From Caulobacter sp. (lineage in GTDB: Bacteria > Pseudomonadota > Alphaproteobacteria > Caulobacterales > Caulobacteraceae), in NCBI RefSeq assembly GCF_017744445.1, contig NZ_JAGIBH010000012.1, positions 62,001 to 126,000 on the forward strand: DNA of 64,000 nt, given 5' to 3'. Each line of letters starts with the position of its first letter. The first letter of the stretch is position 1. Below, piece by piece: positions 17,804-34,679 of this stretch. The position numbers were made by a program, and so were the translations under genes. Below the pieces are notes generated by a model that saw only the letters and a program-made list of their open reading frames with translations, made no database searches and was not told the DNA's origin.

Positions 17804-18296
17804 TGCCGATATCCCCGAGTCTTTGTTGCGACGGCGGGGGAGCCGAACGTGCCCGCTCGACCCACGCCCCCGACGGCAACAACGACGCGTCTTCGAGGGG
17901 CCTCAGCGCCGGACTGTTGATTTCATGAAAACTTCACGCCCGGGTCGGGTGCGCCCCTGGCCAAGACGGCGCCCGTCGTTCGCGCGCCCGGCGCCGCCAT
18001 CGTTCGCAGTTTGACAATGATCGAACTGAAACAGGCCGGCGCGCTTGACGCGCTGCACGCGGCCTAGCTCTGATCATCGAAACAGAGAAGAATTTCAGCT
18101 TATCGCCGCCCTCTATGATGACGGCGGGCAATCGTCTTCGCCACTCTCATAATGTATATTTGCAATGTTCATAAATTGAACGGCAATGCGCAGAACAAGG
18201 ACTATTTCAATATATGTCCTCGACCTGAGAAATTCTGAATTTACCCACCACGGAACAACAGCAACGCTATCCCCATCAAAGTGATTGGGGATCGTC
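17804..18296. other. Divergent intergenic region between two receptor genes
   Basis: 493 bp without a credible gene. The part from about 18080 to 18280 is much more AT-rich than the flanks and should carry the promoter of the receptor at 18297; the receptor at 15026-17803 is read from the other side. Two short related elements stand out: TGAGAAATTCTGA near 18226-18238, which is almost symmetrical, and CAGAGAAGAATTTCAG near 18083-18098. They resemble the inverted repeat at 3272-3289. A 65-codon minus-strand frame within the gap has no ribosome site or recognisable protein character. I could not assign -35/-10 boxes. Confidence 0.5.
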
Positions 18297-20666
18297 ATGA
18301 CTGTTAGAAATCGTCCGCCCGCGCGCCTTCGCGCGCTGCTGCTCGCCGCCACCGTGCTGGGCGGTGCCACGCCCGCCCTGGCCCAGGAGACCGCCGAGGT
18401 CGACACCGTCGTGGTGACTGGCAAGCGCCTCTCCGAGGCCAGCGTCGCGATCGGCACCGACCACGCCACCGCTACGGTCTCGATCACCCGCGAGGCGCTG
18501 CTGTCGGCGCCGGCGGGCATCACCGGCCTGAAGATGCTGGAGTCCCTCCCCGGCTTCAACGTCCAGGCCAATGACGCGCTGGGCATGTACGAGTTCGGCA
18601 ACTCGGTCTCGGTCCGCGCCTTCAATTTCCAGCAGATCGGCTTTCTGCTGGACAACATCCCGATGGGTCGCAGCGACCAGTTCGGCGGCAGCCCGATCTA
18701 TCGCTATGTCGACAACGAGAATCTGCTGCGGGTGACCGCCTCGGCCGGAGCCGGCGACGTCGCCCTGCCCAGCTACGCCTCGCTGGGCCCGATCGTCGAC
18801 TACTTCACCCAGGCCCCATCCAAGACGGCCGGCGGCGCGATCAGCGGCACCCTGGGCAGCGACAACCTGCGTCGCGGCTTCCTTCGGCTGGAGACCGGCA
18901 AGATCGGTCCGGTTTCGGGCTATGTCAGCGGCTCTTGGATCAAGGGCGACCTGTGGCGGGGCCCCGGCGACATCAACCGCAAGCATATCGAGGGCAAGCT
19001 GCGCTACGACCTGTCCAACGGCGGCGACATCAGCTTCCAGACCGTCCACAACGACTATTTCGACTATGACAGCCCGTCGATCACCCTGGCCCAGTACGCC
19101 GGGACGGCCGGCGACGTGTTCGGGCGCAAGGGCCGCTACTTCGCCTACCTGGGTATCGTGCCGACCCCGGGTGCGGCTGGCACGGCCCAGACGGCCACCA
19201 ACCTGCCGGCGGTGGCGGGCGGCCCGACCTACTCCAACGCCAACTACGCCCAGTACTACAAGTTCGCGGTCAACAAGCGGAAGGACCACCTGTACGGCCT
19301 GACGCTGAACACACCGATCACCGACAATCTCGACCTGACCACGACGGCCTATTACGAAGACAAGGGCGGTTACGGCGTCTCGCCCGAGGCCTACGCCACC
19401 TCGCTGACCAGCTATACCGCCGAGGTCGGCAAGGTCGCCGGCATCGTCGCGCCCAAGGGCATCCAGTACGGCCTGTCGGGCGTCGACGGCGTCCGCCAAG
19501 GCGTGACCGGCAAGGTCTCCTGGCACGTCGGCTTCAACAAGATCGAGGCCGGCCTCTGGCTGGAGAACGACGATTATCACCGCACCCAGAACCGCTACAA
19601 CGTCGAGAACGGCCACCCCGACGGCGCGCCGCTGTTCAACGAGCGGGTCCACGCCCAGCGGGACTACAAGTCGCTGCGCGAGACCAAGCAGTTCTTCCTG
19701 AAGGACACGCTGACCCTGCTAGAGGCCAAGCTGAAGGTCGAGCTGGGCTTCAAGGCCACCGACATCGACTACAAGATCGCCGGTTATCGCAACCCGGCCG
19801 ACTATGCCAACTTCCGCCACCCGATCCTGAAGGCCAACTGGAAGGACAGCTTCCTGCCCCAGGTCGGCGCGGTCTACAGCCTGACCGGCCGCGACCAGGT
19901 GTTCGCCTCGTACTCCGAGAACATGGCCTTGCCCCGCGGCGCGGACGATATCTTCTCGGCCGCCAGCCCGACGGTCGCCGCGCCGCAGCCCGAGACCTCA
20001 ACCAACTGGGAGATCGGCTACCGCGCCAACCACCGGACGTTCAACGCCTCGATCGTTGCGTATCAGACCGAGTTCAAGAACCGACTGCAGTCGTTCGCCT
20101 CGCTGGTCCCCGGCGGCGGCGGCGTGACCGAAACCTTCTTCCAGAACGTCGGGGCGGTGAAGGCCAAGGGCGTCGAGTTCAGCGGCCAGTGGAAGCCCGA
20201 ACTGTTCGCCGGCAAGGCCTATTTCAACGCCAACGTCTCGTACAACGACGCCAAGTTCCAGGACGACGTCCTGAACTACCGCGCCAGCACCACGGCCGCT
20301 CCGACCACCCTGGCGATCGCTGGCAAGAAGGTGCCGGACTTCCCCGACTGGGTGTTCACGACCGGCGTGACGATCGAACCGTTCGACGGCCTGCTGGTCA
20401 ATGTCTCGGCCCGCCACCTGGAGAGCCGCTTCACCAACTTCGTCAACAGCGAGAAGGTCGGCGGCTACACCATCGTCAACGCCTACATCGACATCGGCGA
20501 CGGCTTCGCGGCCGGACCGTTCAGCCAGGTCAAGGCCCGCGTCAACATCGATAACATGTTCGACAAGGACTATCTGGGCACGATCAGCACCACGGTGAAT
20601 ACGCCCGCCAGCTTCCGCCCGGCCCCGCCGCGGACGGTGCAATTCACGATCTCGGCCGACTTCTAG
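18297..20666 (+). CDS. TonB-dependent receptor
   Basis: A 789-residue outer-membrane transporter with signal peptide (RALLLAATVLGGATPALAQ), TonB-box-like VDTVVVTGKRL, a plug containing LKMLESLPGFNVQAND and VSVRAFNFQQIGFLLDNIPMG, and a barrel ending VQFTISADF. I chose ATG at 18297 because TTGGGG sits at correct ribosome-site spacing; an in-frame TTG at 18285 is an alternative. The plug lacks the usual RIEVLRG block, having VTASAGAGDVALPS instead, so it belongs to a different subgroup from its neighbours. No STN domain. It is monocistronic and followed by a hairpin. Its ligand is unknown. Confidence 0.9.
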   Translation: MTVRNRPPARLRALLLAATVLGGATPALAQETAEVDTVVVTGKRLSEASVAIGTDHATATVSITREALLSAPAGITGLKMLESLPGFNVQANDALGMYEFGNSVSVRAFNFQQIGFLLDNIPMGRSDQFGGSPIYRYVDNENLLRVTASAGAGDVALPSYASLGPIVDYFTQAPSKTAGGAISGTLGSDNLRRGFLRLETGKIGPVSGYVSGSWIKGDLWRGPGDINRKHIEGKLRYDLSNGGDISFQTVHNDYFDYDSPSITLAQYAGTAGDVFGRKGRYFAYLGIVPTPGAAGTAQTATNLPAVAGGPTYSNANYAQYYKFAVNKRKDHLYGLTLNTPITDNLDLTTTAYYEDKGGYGVSPEAYATSLTSYTAEVGKVAGIVAPKGIQYGLSGVDGVRQGVTGKVSWHVGFNKIEAGLWLENDDYHRTQNRYNVENGHPDGAPLFNERVHAQRDYKSLRETKQFFLKDTLTLLEAKLKVELGFKATDIDYKIAGYRNPADYANFRHPILKANWKDSFLPQVGAVYSLTGRDQVFASYSENMALPRGADDIFSAASPTVAAPQPETSTNWEIGYRANHRTFNASIVAYQTEFKNRLQSFASLVPGGGGVTETFFQNVGAVKAKGVEFSGQWKPELFAGKAYFNANVSYNDAKFQDDVLNYRASTTAAPTTLAIAGKKVPDFPDWVFTTGVTIEPFDGLLVNVSARHLESRFTNFVNSEKVGGYTIVNAYIDIGDGFAAGPFSQVKARVNIDNMFDKDYLGTISTTVNTPASFRPAPPRTVQFTISADF

Positions 20667-20682
20667 GGTCGAATGCCAATGG

Positions 20683-20709
20683 CTTCCTGCGGCGTGTGGT
20701 CGCAGGAAG
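20683..20709 (+). terminator. Hairpin downstream of receptor gene
   Basis: CTTCCTGCG and CGCAGGAAG form perfect 9-bp arms around a 9-nt loop, starting 16 bp after the receptor stop. The stem and its position fit a terminator. The T tract is weak, so efficiency is uncertain. From here to the kinase start at 20870 I see no other feature. Confidence 0.5.
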
Positions 20710-20869
20710 TCACGCCTAGAGCCTTTGAAAAACATAGATACGCCAGTGTATTCGTAGCGTCGGCCGCCATGCTCGCAACGAGGGAGGACGCCGACCTGCT
20801 CGCCCGTAGCGTTGCTCGCGCCAGAACCGCTCGATACGCTCCCTCCACGGTTATCCGTGAGATCCGTGC

Positions 20870-28901
<8,032 letters not shown>

Positions 28902-28955
28902 CTTGAACTCGCAAAAAGGACCGGTCCGGGGGCTGCCGGACCGGCCAGGCCAACC

Positions 28956-31763
28956 CTAGAATTTTGCCGCCATGCGGACGTAGTAGAACCCGCCGCTGAT
29001 CCCGTACGGGGCGTACTGGTTGTAGTAGGCGAAGGCAGGCGTGCCGCGGTTGGCGGCGCGAACGCTGTCGGGATAGGCGTCCAGCAGATTGTTGGCGCCG
29101 ACGCTGACCGAGACGTTGTCCGAGACCGCATAGCTGAGGTCGAGGTCGACGATCAGCTTGGGCGAGACGGTCTCGTCATTGGCCGCCAGGGCGGTGCGCT
29201 GGATGACCTCGCCATAGCGGGTCAGGCGCAGGTTGGTATTGAACTTCTTGAGCGTCCAGTCCGCGCCCAGGATGTACTTCTCCTTGGGCGTGCCGACGGT
29301 CAGGTCGCCGATCTTCACGCGGTCGATATAGACGATCCCCGCCGCCGCCAGCGCCGCCGGCGGCTGCACGACGCGGGTGAACTTGTTCTTGGTATGGTTG
29401 GCCGAGAAGGTCCAATGCACGTTGCCGAAATCGCCGAAGTCGGTGCGGTAGTCGACCACGAAGTCGATGCCGCGCGTCTTCGTGTCGGCGAAGTTGCCGT
29501 AGTAGAACGCCGCCTGCTGCGGGTTCAGGCCCTGGCTGGCCAAGGCGGTGCTGACGGCGGTGTTGGGTCCGAGCGTGCCGCTCTGCAGGATGCGGTTGTC
29601 GATCTTGATCTGGTAGACGTCGAGGGTGACGTTCATCCGCGAGATCGGCTGGGCCACCAGGCCGACCGAGTAGTTGACTGACTTTTCCGGACGCAACGGC
29701 TTGGCGCCTAGGGCGATGGCGGCCGGATTGTCCGGCGGCAGCAGCTGCACCGGATAGAGCTGGGTGGTCGTCGCCGGCGGCACGATGACGCCTATGGTGC
29801 TGGATGAAGCATAGTGTTGCTGTTGCAGCGACGGCGCCCGGAAGCCTGTGCTGGCCGTGCCCCGGATCGCCAGGCCCGGCAGGATGGCGTAGCGGCTGGA
29901 GAGCTTGAAGGTCTTGGCGTTGCCGAAGTCCGAATAGTGCTCGAAGCGGCCGGCCAGGGCCAGTTCCAGCTTCTCCGTCACCTTCTGCTCGACGTTCAGA
30001 TAGGCCGAGATGTTGTCGCGCGAGAACGCGCCGGCCGAGAACGGCGGAAAGCCCGTCACGCCCTGCGAGCCGCCCGCGAACACCACGCCCGCCTGCGGGC
30101 TGCTGGCCGGGGCGACATAGCCGCCGTTGATATAGGAGGCTGGCTCGCCCGCGACGATCTCGAACTTGTCGTCGCGATATTCCGCGCCCACCGCCACGAA
30201 CAGCGGATCAGCGAAGGCGCCGGTGTCGACTTCACGCGTCAGGTCCAGGTTCGAGGTCCACTCCTGGAACTTCAACGTGCCCAGGTAGAAATAGGTCGGG
30301 CTGGCCGGGCCCAGCGAGGCGTTCAGCGAGCTGGTGTAGTAGTCGACATCGTCGCGGCTGAAGGTCGTCGACAGGTCCCAGTTGAAGCCCAGGAACTCGG
30401 TGCCCTTGGCCCCGAAAGCGACCTGGAAGTCGCGGTCCTTCAGAAACAGGCGCGGCGTATAGCCGTCCGGGAAGATCGCCGTGATGTTGTTGCTGGCGTT
30501 CGGATTGCGGAAGGTCAGCCAGGCGGCGGTGTTGCGGCTGGAGAAGGTGCCGAACGAATAGAGGTCGACCTTGTCGCCCAGCGGTGAGCCGGCGCTGTAG
30601 CCCAGCGAGAACAGCTGCACCTGGGGCGAGCCCGGGTGGCTGGTGTGGCGGTTAGCGGTGGCCTCGCGCGGGTCCAGCGTCGCACCCGCCGTGCCGACCC
30701 GAACGGGCTGGCCCAGGGCGTTCAGCGGGAAATACATCTGGGTGGTGTTGAGCGTCTTGTCGCCGCGATCGGTCGGGTCGGTGATCCGAATGTCGGCGGT
30801 CAGGTTCAGATAGCCCTCCTGCCCCAGCTGCATGCCAAAATTGCCGGAGAACTGGCCGGTCTCGCCGTCGCCCTCGGCGGTCTTGCCATAGAGCGCGGTC
30901 ATCGAGCCGCCTTCGGGGCTCTTCTTCAGGATGACGTTGATGACGCCGGCCAGGGCGTCCGAGCCATACTGGGCCGAGGCGCCGTCGCGCAGCACCTCGA
31001 TCCGCTCGATCGAGGCCGAGGGGATCAGATCCAGGTCTGGCGGCGACTGGCCGTTCTGGGTGGTGCCGTTGACGAACAGGATGGCGGTGTTGTGCCGGCG
31101 CTTGCCGTTGACCAGCACCAGGGTCTGGTCGGCCGACAGGCCCCGCAACGACACCGTCTTGATCGCGAAACTGGCGCCGGCGCCGCTGTTGGAGGTGTTG
31201 GCCGACGGCACCAGCGTCGAGATCAGGTCGCGGGTCGACTGCTTGCCGCTCTTGGTCAGCTCGGCCGCCGAGATGACGTCGATCGGCGCCATGCTCTCGG
31301 TGACCGTGCGCGAGGTCGAACGCGTGCCGGTGACGATCACCTCCTCGATGACGCTGGGCGTGTCCGGCTCTGGCGGAGCCGGCTCAGGCGCAGGCGGCGT
31401 GACCCCGGCGGCCGTCGTCGCCCAGCCGGTGCGGATCAAGCCCGAACGCGGCGGGGCCAGAATGATCGTCTTGCCGTCGTTGGAGACCACGGTCAGGCCC
31501 GTGCCGGTCAGCAACTGCTGCAAGGCGCGATCGATCGGCAGCGAGCCCCGCACTGGCGCGGTGCGTTTGCCCTGGGCGGCGTCCGACTGGACCAGGATCT
31601 GCACGCCCGCCTGGCGCGCGAACTGGCGGATCCCCTCGGGCGCTGGCTGGGCGTCCATCTTGAAGTTCGTCTGGGCCAGGGCCGCTTCGGCGCTCAGCGC
31701 CCATACGGCGCAGGCAGACAGCAACAGGCCTCGTCTGGCGGAACGGTTCGTCCACACACGCAT
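28956..31763 (-). CDS. TonB-dependent receptor with STN signalling domain
   Basis: A 935-residue transducer-type receptor. Signal peptide LLLSACAVWALSAEAALAQ; STN domain with FKMDAQPAPEGIRQFARQ and LLTGTGLTVVS; a Pro/Glu-rich linker; TonB box-like EEVIVTGTRS; plug with VSLRGLSADQTLVLVNGKRR and RIEVLRDGASAQYGSDALAGVIN; barrel ending YYVRMAAKF. The ATG at 31763 has GGGGG upstream; the frame runs 78 codons further but that stretch does not read as protein. FecR and sigma genes lie upstream after a 381-bp gap and the exported amidohydrolase and amine oxidase downstream. The plug is close to that of the receptor at 459-3113, suggesting recent divergence within one subfamily, with the STN domain gained or lost. 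Confidence 0.9.
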   Translation of the reverse strand: MRVWTNRSARRGLLLSACAVWALSAEAALAQTNFKMDAQPAPEGIRQFARQAGVQILVQSDAAQGKRTAPVRGSLPIDRALQQLLTGTGLTVVSNDGKTIILAPPRSGLIRTGWATTAAGVTPPAPEPAPPEPDTPSVIEEVIVTGTRSTSRTVTESMAPIDVISAAELTKSGKQSTRDLISTLVPSANTSNSGAGASFAIKTVSLRGLSADQTLVLVNGKRRHNTAILFVNGTTQNGQSPPDLDLIPSASIERIEVLRDGASAQYGSDALAGVINVILKKSPEGGSMTALYGKTAEGDGETGQFSGNFGMQLGQEGYLNLTADIRITDPTDRGDKTLNTTQMYFPLNALGQPVRVGTAGATLDPREATANRHTSHPGSPQVQLFSLGYSAGSPLGDKVDLYSFGTFSSRNTAAWLTFRNPNASNNITAIFPDGYTPRLFLKDRDFQVAFGAKGTEFLGFNWDLSTTFSRDDVDYYTSSLNASLGPASPTYFYLGTLKFQEWTSNLDLTREVDTGAFADPLFVAVGAEYRDDKFEIVAGEPASYINGGYVAPASSPQAGVVFAGGSQGVTGFPPFSAGAFSRDNISAYLNVEQKVTEKLELALAGRFEHYSDFGNAKTFKLSSRYAILPGLAIRGTASTGFRAPSLQQQHYASSSTIGVIVPPATTTQLYPVQLLPPDNPAAIALGAKPLRPEKSVNYSVGLVAQPISRMNVTLDVYQIKIDNRILQSGTLGPNTAVSTALASQGLNPQQAAFYYGNFADTKTRGIDFVVDYRTDFGDFGNVHWTFSANHTKNKFTRVVQPPAALAAAGIVYIDRVKIGDLTVGTPKEKYILGADWTLKKFNTNLRLTRYGEVIQRTALAANDETVSPKLIVDLDLSYAVSDNVSVSVGANNLLDAYPDSVRAANRGTPAFAYYNQYAPYGISGGFYYVRMAAKF

Positions 31764-32144
31764 CGACAATCCCCCATCGTTCCGAGGCCAGCCAAACGCG
31801 GCCTCCTGAAAGCACGAAGGGCGTGGGCCGTTTTTCCGGGGGGTCTTGGCGCATTTGGTCCGATCACGGCCCAACACGCCCGCTTTTGCGACAACCGTGA
31901 CTTCAGGCGCCTGTTTCGCATGCGCGTCGACATGAACAGACGCGTCGATGAAAGTCGTTTTCGGCGAAAATCGATGCTTCTGAAATCCCATGAACACCCC
32001 CGATCCTGAAATCGAAGGACAATAGGCCGATCAAGGCAACCTATACTGAGTCAATATACATGAGGCAGAAGGCAGATTTACTCATATCGCGAAATAGAAT
32101 GAGCAATATTCACTGCCATTATGATCAGCGTCGGAAATATATGC
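31764..32144. other. Intergenic region between FecR and receptor genes
   Basis: 381 bp with no credible gene. The half nearest FecR (about 32030-32140) is AT-rich and probably carries the promoter for the receptor-amidohydrolase-oxidase transcript, expected to be read by the ECF sigma factor encoded upstream. I could not find a match I trust to a Fec-type -35/-10 pair. The half nearest the receptor is the long leader, in frame with the receptor but preceded by no good start. Confidence 0.45.
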
Positions 32145-33119
32145 TCAGGAACTATGAGCGCGGCTGATCCTGATCGCTTGCGCGTCGTCGGCCACCACCG
32201 CGCCCAGTGTCGCGGCGACCGCGGCTGCGAAACTTTCGGGCTCGTTGGTCTGGAACAGACCGACAAACCGTTCGCGCGCCAGGACCGGATCCTCGATCAC
32301 GATCTGGCGGCTGTTGTAGCGATTGAACAGCTTGGCGGCCTGCTCAAGGCTTTCGCCGTCCAGGGCGATCTCGCCGTTGCGCCAGGCCAGGCTGCGTTCG
32401 ATCTCGGAGGGCGTCTCGGCTACCACCGGCGAAGCCGTCCCGACAAGGATCACCCGACTGCCCGCCGAGACCCGCCGCCGGGAGCTCTCATCGCCCTCGA
32501 TCCAGGTCTCGACCACGCCCTCGGTCACCATGACGTCGACACCCGCGCCGGGCTCGTCACCGCGCCGCACGGAAAAGGCGGTGCCGACCGCGCGGATCCG
32601 CGCCACCCCCGCCGCCACGACGAACGGACGCTTGGGATCCTTGGCGACCTGGAACCAGGCTTCACCTTGCTTGAGCACAATCCGGCGCGACTTGGCCTTC
32701 ATCGCCACGTCGAGCGAGGTCTGGGTGTTGATCGCCACCAGCGAACCATCGGCCAGCGGCACCCTGCGGATCTCGCCCAGGGCCGTGTCCAGCCGCCGAG
32801 GCCGCAGGCTCCAGAAGCCGACCCCGCCCGCCAGCGCCGCCGCAACACTGCCGCCCAGTCCAGCCAGCAGAGCACGGCGGTTGGGCCGCTCGGCCACGAT
32901 GGTCTCGACCGGCGGCGTGACGCTGGCCAGCGCCCTGCCCCGGTCCAGGAAACTGATCGCCGCCTGGGCGCGCAGGAAGGCGCCGGCGCGACGCGCATCG
33001 CCCCTCAGCCAGGCCTGCAGTTCGGGATCGTGCTCGACATCCAGCCCGTGCGCATCGACGCGGGCGGCCCAGTCGGCCGCCTCTTCGTCAATCTCGCTTG
33101 CGGACGGGATGGAGCTCAT
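32145..33119 (-). CDS. FecR-family anti-sigma factor
   Basis: A 324-residue anti-sigma regulator. N-terminal cytoplasmic domain with EAADWAARV and LQAWLRGDARRAGAFLRAQAA; a transmembrane segment at about 82-105 that begins NRRALLAGLGG, a twin-arginine-like pattern; then the periplasmic FecR domain with GEIRRVPLADGSLVAINTQTSL and GTAFSVRRGDEP; and a C-terminal STN-like segment (GESLEQAAKLFNRY). The gene start overlaps the sigma gene end by 32 bp, which implies translational coupling and balanced levels. It should couple the STN-type receptor downstream to sigma activity. The RR pattern may mean Tat-dependent insertion, as proposed for some FecR proteins; that point is inference. Confidence 0.9.
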   Translation of the reverse strand: MSSIPSASEIDEEAADWAARVDAHGLDVEHDPELQAWLRGDARRAGAFLRAQAAISFLDRGRALASVTPPVETIVAERPNRRALLAGLGGSVAAALAGGVGFWSLRPRRLDTALGEIRRVPLADGSLVAINTQTSLDVAMKAKSRRIVLKQGEAWFQVAKDPKRPFVVAAGVARIRAVGTAFSVRRGDEPGAGVDVMVTEGVVETWIEGDESSRRRVSAGSRVILVGTASPVVAETPSEIERSLAWRNGEIALDGESLEQAAKLFNRYNSRQIVIEDPVLARERFVGLFQTNEPESFAAAVAATLGAVVADDAQAIRISRAHSS

Positions 33120-33732
33120 GGGTCTTGCCGACTGCCGGTTGATCTTGCGTCGTAGCTTCCGATAAGGCCCGCAGGATTAAACGCAAGCCCCGCGCCGATT
33201 GTGTCTCCACGACATTCTCGGTCACCCCCAGCCGCGCGGCGATCTCCTTCTGCGACAGGCCGTGGATCCGGCGAAGCGTGAAGATCTGCCGACACCGCTC
33301 GGGAAGTCCCTCGATCAGTTGCTGCACCCGCCCCAGCTCGCGACGGCCGGCGACCACCCGTTCGGGAGAGGGCTCATCATCTACGACGTTCAGCGCGTCG
33401 ATTTCCGTGACGCAGTCGATACGAACAATGCGCGCGCGGCGAATTTTCTCGATGGCGATGTTGCGCGCGGTCCGGAAGAAGTAAGCGCGGCCGCTGGCGA
33501 TATGGGCGACGCTGTCCAGCGCGGCCAGGCGGCAATAGGTCTCCTGGATGACGTCATCGATGTCGGCGGAGGCGCTGCCCGTGCGACGCAGCCACGCGCG
33601 CACGTCCGCCTCATGCGGCAAAATCTGGCCGCCGACAAAAGCGACGATTTCGGCGCGACTCTGTTTCAACGGGCCCTCGTCAGCGACAAACCCAGGTTCA
33701 TCGAGCTTTGGTCGCGCCTCCGACATCGGCAA
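33088..33732 (-). CDS. ECF RNA polymerase sigma factor (FecI-like)
   Basis: A 214-residue ECF sigma factor, longer than usual because of a 25-residue N-terminal lead and a basic C-terminal tail. Region 2 is seen in DIDDVIQETYCRLAAL and AYFFRTARNIAIEKIRR. Region 4 is seen in LPERCRQIFTLRRIHGLSQKEIAARLGVTENVVE. The FecR gene starts inside its last 32 bp. Together with the receptor at 28956-31763 it forms the second surface-signalling module in this window. Start at 33732 or the second ATG at 33726 cannot be told apart. Confidence 0.9.
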   Translation of the reverse strand: MPMSEARPKLDEPGFVADEGPLKQSRAEIVAFVGGQILPHEADVRAWLRRTGSASADIDDVIQETYCRLAALDSVAHIASGRAYFFRTARNIAIEKIRRARIVRIDCVTEIDALNVVDDEPSPERVVAGRRELGRVQQLIEGLPERCRQIFTLRRIHGLSQKEIAARLGVTENVVETQSARGLRLILRALSEATTQDQPAVGKTHELHPVRKRD

Positions 33733-34058
33733 TGCTCAGACAGAACATCCGCCTGCCATCCGCCCTTCGGCGCCCCGCTTCGCGGCATATTCGGCGCCCA
33801 GGCGCCTCGCGACTTGGCTCATCCGGAACCGTGGATACGTCGCCAGGCCGAGGGCGAAACGCCAGATGCCGGCGAAAACGATCGCGAACGCGGCCGTCGC
33901 GACGGTGCGCCGCGACCAAGGCGCTCAGCCGCAAGCACATCGAACGGGCCAGCCTATAGGCCAGTCGAGCGCGCGCCTTAGGGCCAAGCTTGTTCAGGCG
34001 CGCTTCATGTTGGAAGAATGATGTTGGGGTCCGGGCGGATGCGAGCGAGGACCCAGCG
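33733..34058. other. Divergent intergenic region ahead of the nine-gene operon
   Basis: 326 bp between the ECF sigma gene (leftward) and the nine-gene operon (rightward). No reading frame here looks like a protein; the frames present are arginine-rich shadows without ribosome sites. It must contain the promoters of both units. The only distinct element I see is the inverted repeat at 33971-34003, in the operon leader. Confidence 0.5.
33971..34003 (+). promoter_or_regulatory. Inverted repeat in leader of the nine-gene operon
   Basis: GCGCGCCT and AGGCGCGC form perfect 8-bp arms around a 17-nt spacer, ending 55 bp before the first ATG of the operon. It could be an operator dyad, an RNA hairpin controlling the long transcript, or a chance GC palindrome. 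Only the symmetry is seen. Confidence 0.35.
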
Positions 34059-34679
34059 ATGGCGGACGGCCATTTTCCAGACGTCGAACTTTTGCGACGC
34101 GAACTGGCGACCCTGATCCTCGAATGGGCCGGCAAGTCGGTGAAGGACGATCCGGACGGACCACTGTCCACCGCCCTGACCCGCGCGGTCGGCGACGCCG
34201 CGCGCGGCGCGGTCGCCGAACAGCATCAAGCCCTTTCCGCCGACGCCGCCGATCGGCTTGCCGAGGCGCTGGAACAGCGCGCGAAGGCCAGGGGGCTCTG
34301 GGGCGTTCCTGCCTGGGGCATGACGCTGATGGCCATCGCCGCGGCGACCCTGTTCGGTCTCGGATACCTGCTGGGTTTGCAGGCCGGACGGACGGAAGAT
34401 CCCTTGCCGGCGACATCACCGGCAGCCTCGGCCCCGATCGCGCCGATCGCGCCGATCGTCGACGAGCCCGAGCCGCCCCAGCGCTCGCCGCCGGTCCAGC
34501 AGCCTCGCGCTCAACGCACCGAGCCGGCGTCCGCCAAGCCCGCCACCCGCCAAGCGCCGCGCGAGCTGGGTCGCCCTGCCCCGGCCGCCAGCGACGCCAC
34601 GCCTCGCACCACCACCCAGCCTGTCGGCGGCGCAACGCCCCCTCCGGCGACCAATCCCGCGCCGGCGACGACGCCATGA
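34059..34679 (+). CDS. Operon protein 1: membrane-anchored, proline-rich
   Basis: A 206-residue protein I do not recognise. The first 80 residues are cytoplasmic and mostly helical, with charged repeats of Ala, Glu and Arg. One transmembrane segment follows at about 84-108 (WGMTLMAIAAATLFGLGYLLGL). The rest is low-complexity and rich in Pro and Ala, repeating API twice, and is predicted to be periplasmic. I chose ATG at 34059, the first with a plausible ribosome site (GAGCGAGG), over a frame start at 33990. Its stop overlaps the next start by ATGA. The layout suggests a scaffold linking cytoplasmic partners (the GTPase pair) to the wall enzymes encoded later. Confidence 0.75.
   Translation: MADGHFPDVELLRRELATLILEWAGKSVKDDPDGPLSTALTRAVGDAARGAVAEQHQALSADAADRLAEALEQRAKARGLWGVPAWGMTLMAIAAATLFGLGYLLGLQAGRTEDPLPATSPAASAPIAPIAPIVDEPEPPQRSPPVQQPRAQRTEPASAKPATRQAPRELGRPAPAASDATPRTTTQPVGGATPPPATNPAPATTP

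Noticed and set aside
17934..18131. 65-codon minus-strand ORF in the gap between two receptor genes
   Set aside because: No ribosome site, basic low-complexity composition, and it overlaps the AT-rich presumed promoter.
31764..31997. N-terminal extension of the STN-type receptor to 31997
   Set aside because: The stretch lacks protein character, and the ATG at 31763 has a GGGGG ribosome site and begins a normal signal peptide.
33708..33959. 83-codon plus-strand ORF before the nine-gene operon
   Set aside because: Arginine-rich, partly antisense to the sigma gene, no ribosome site and no family resemblance.
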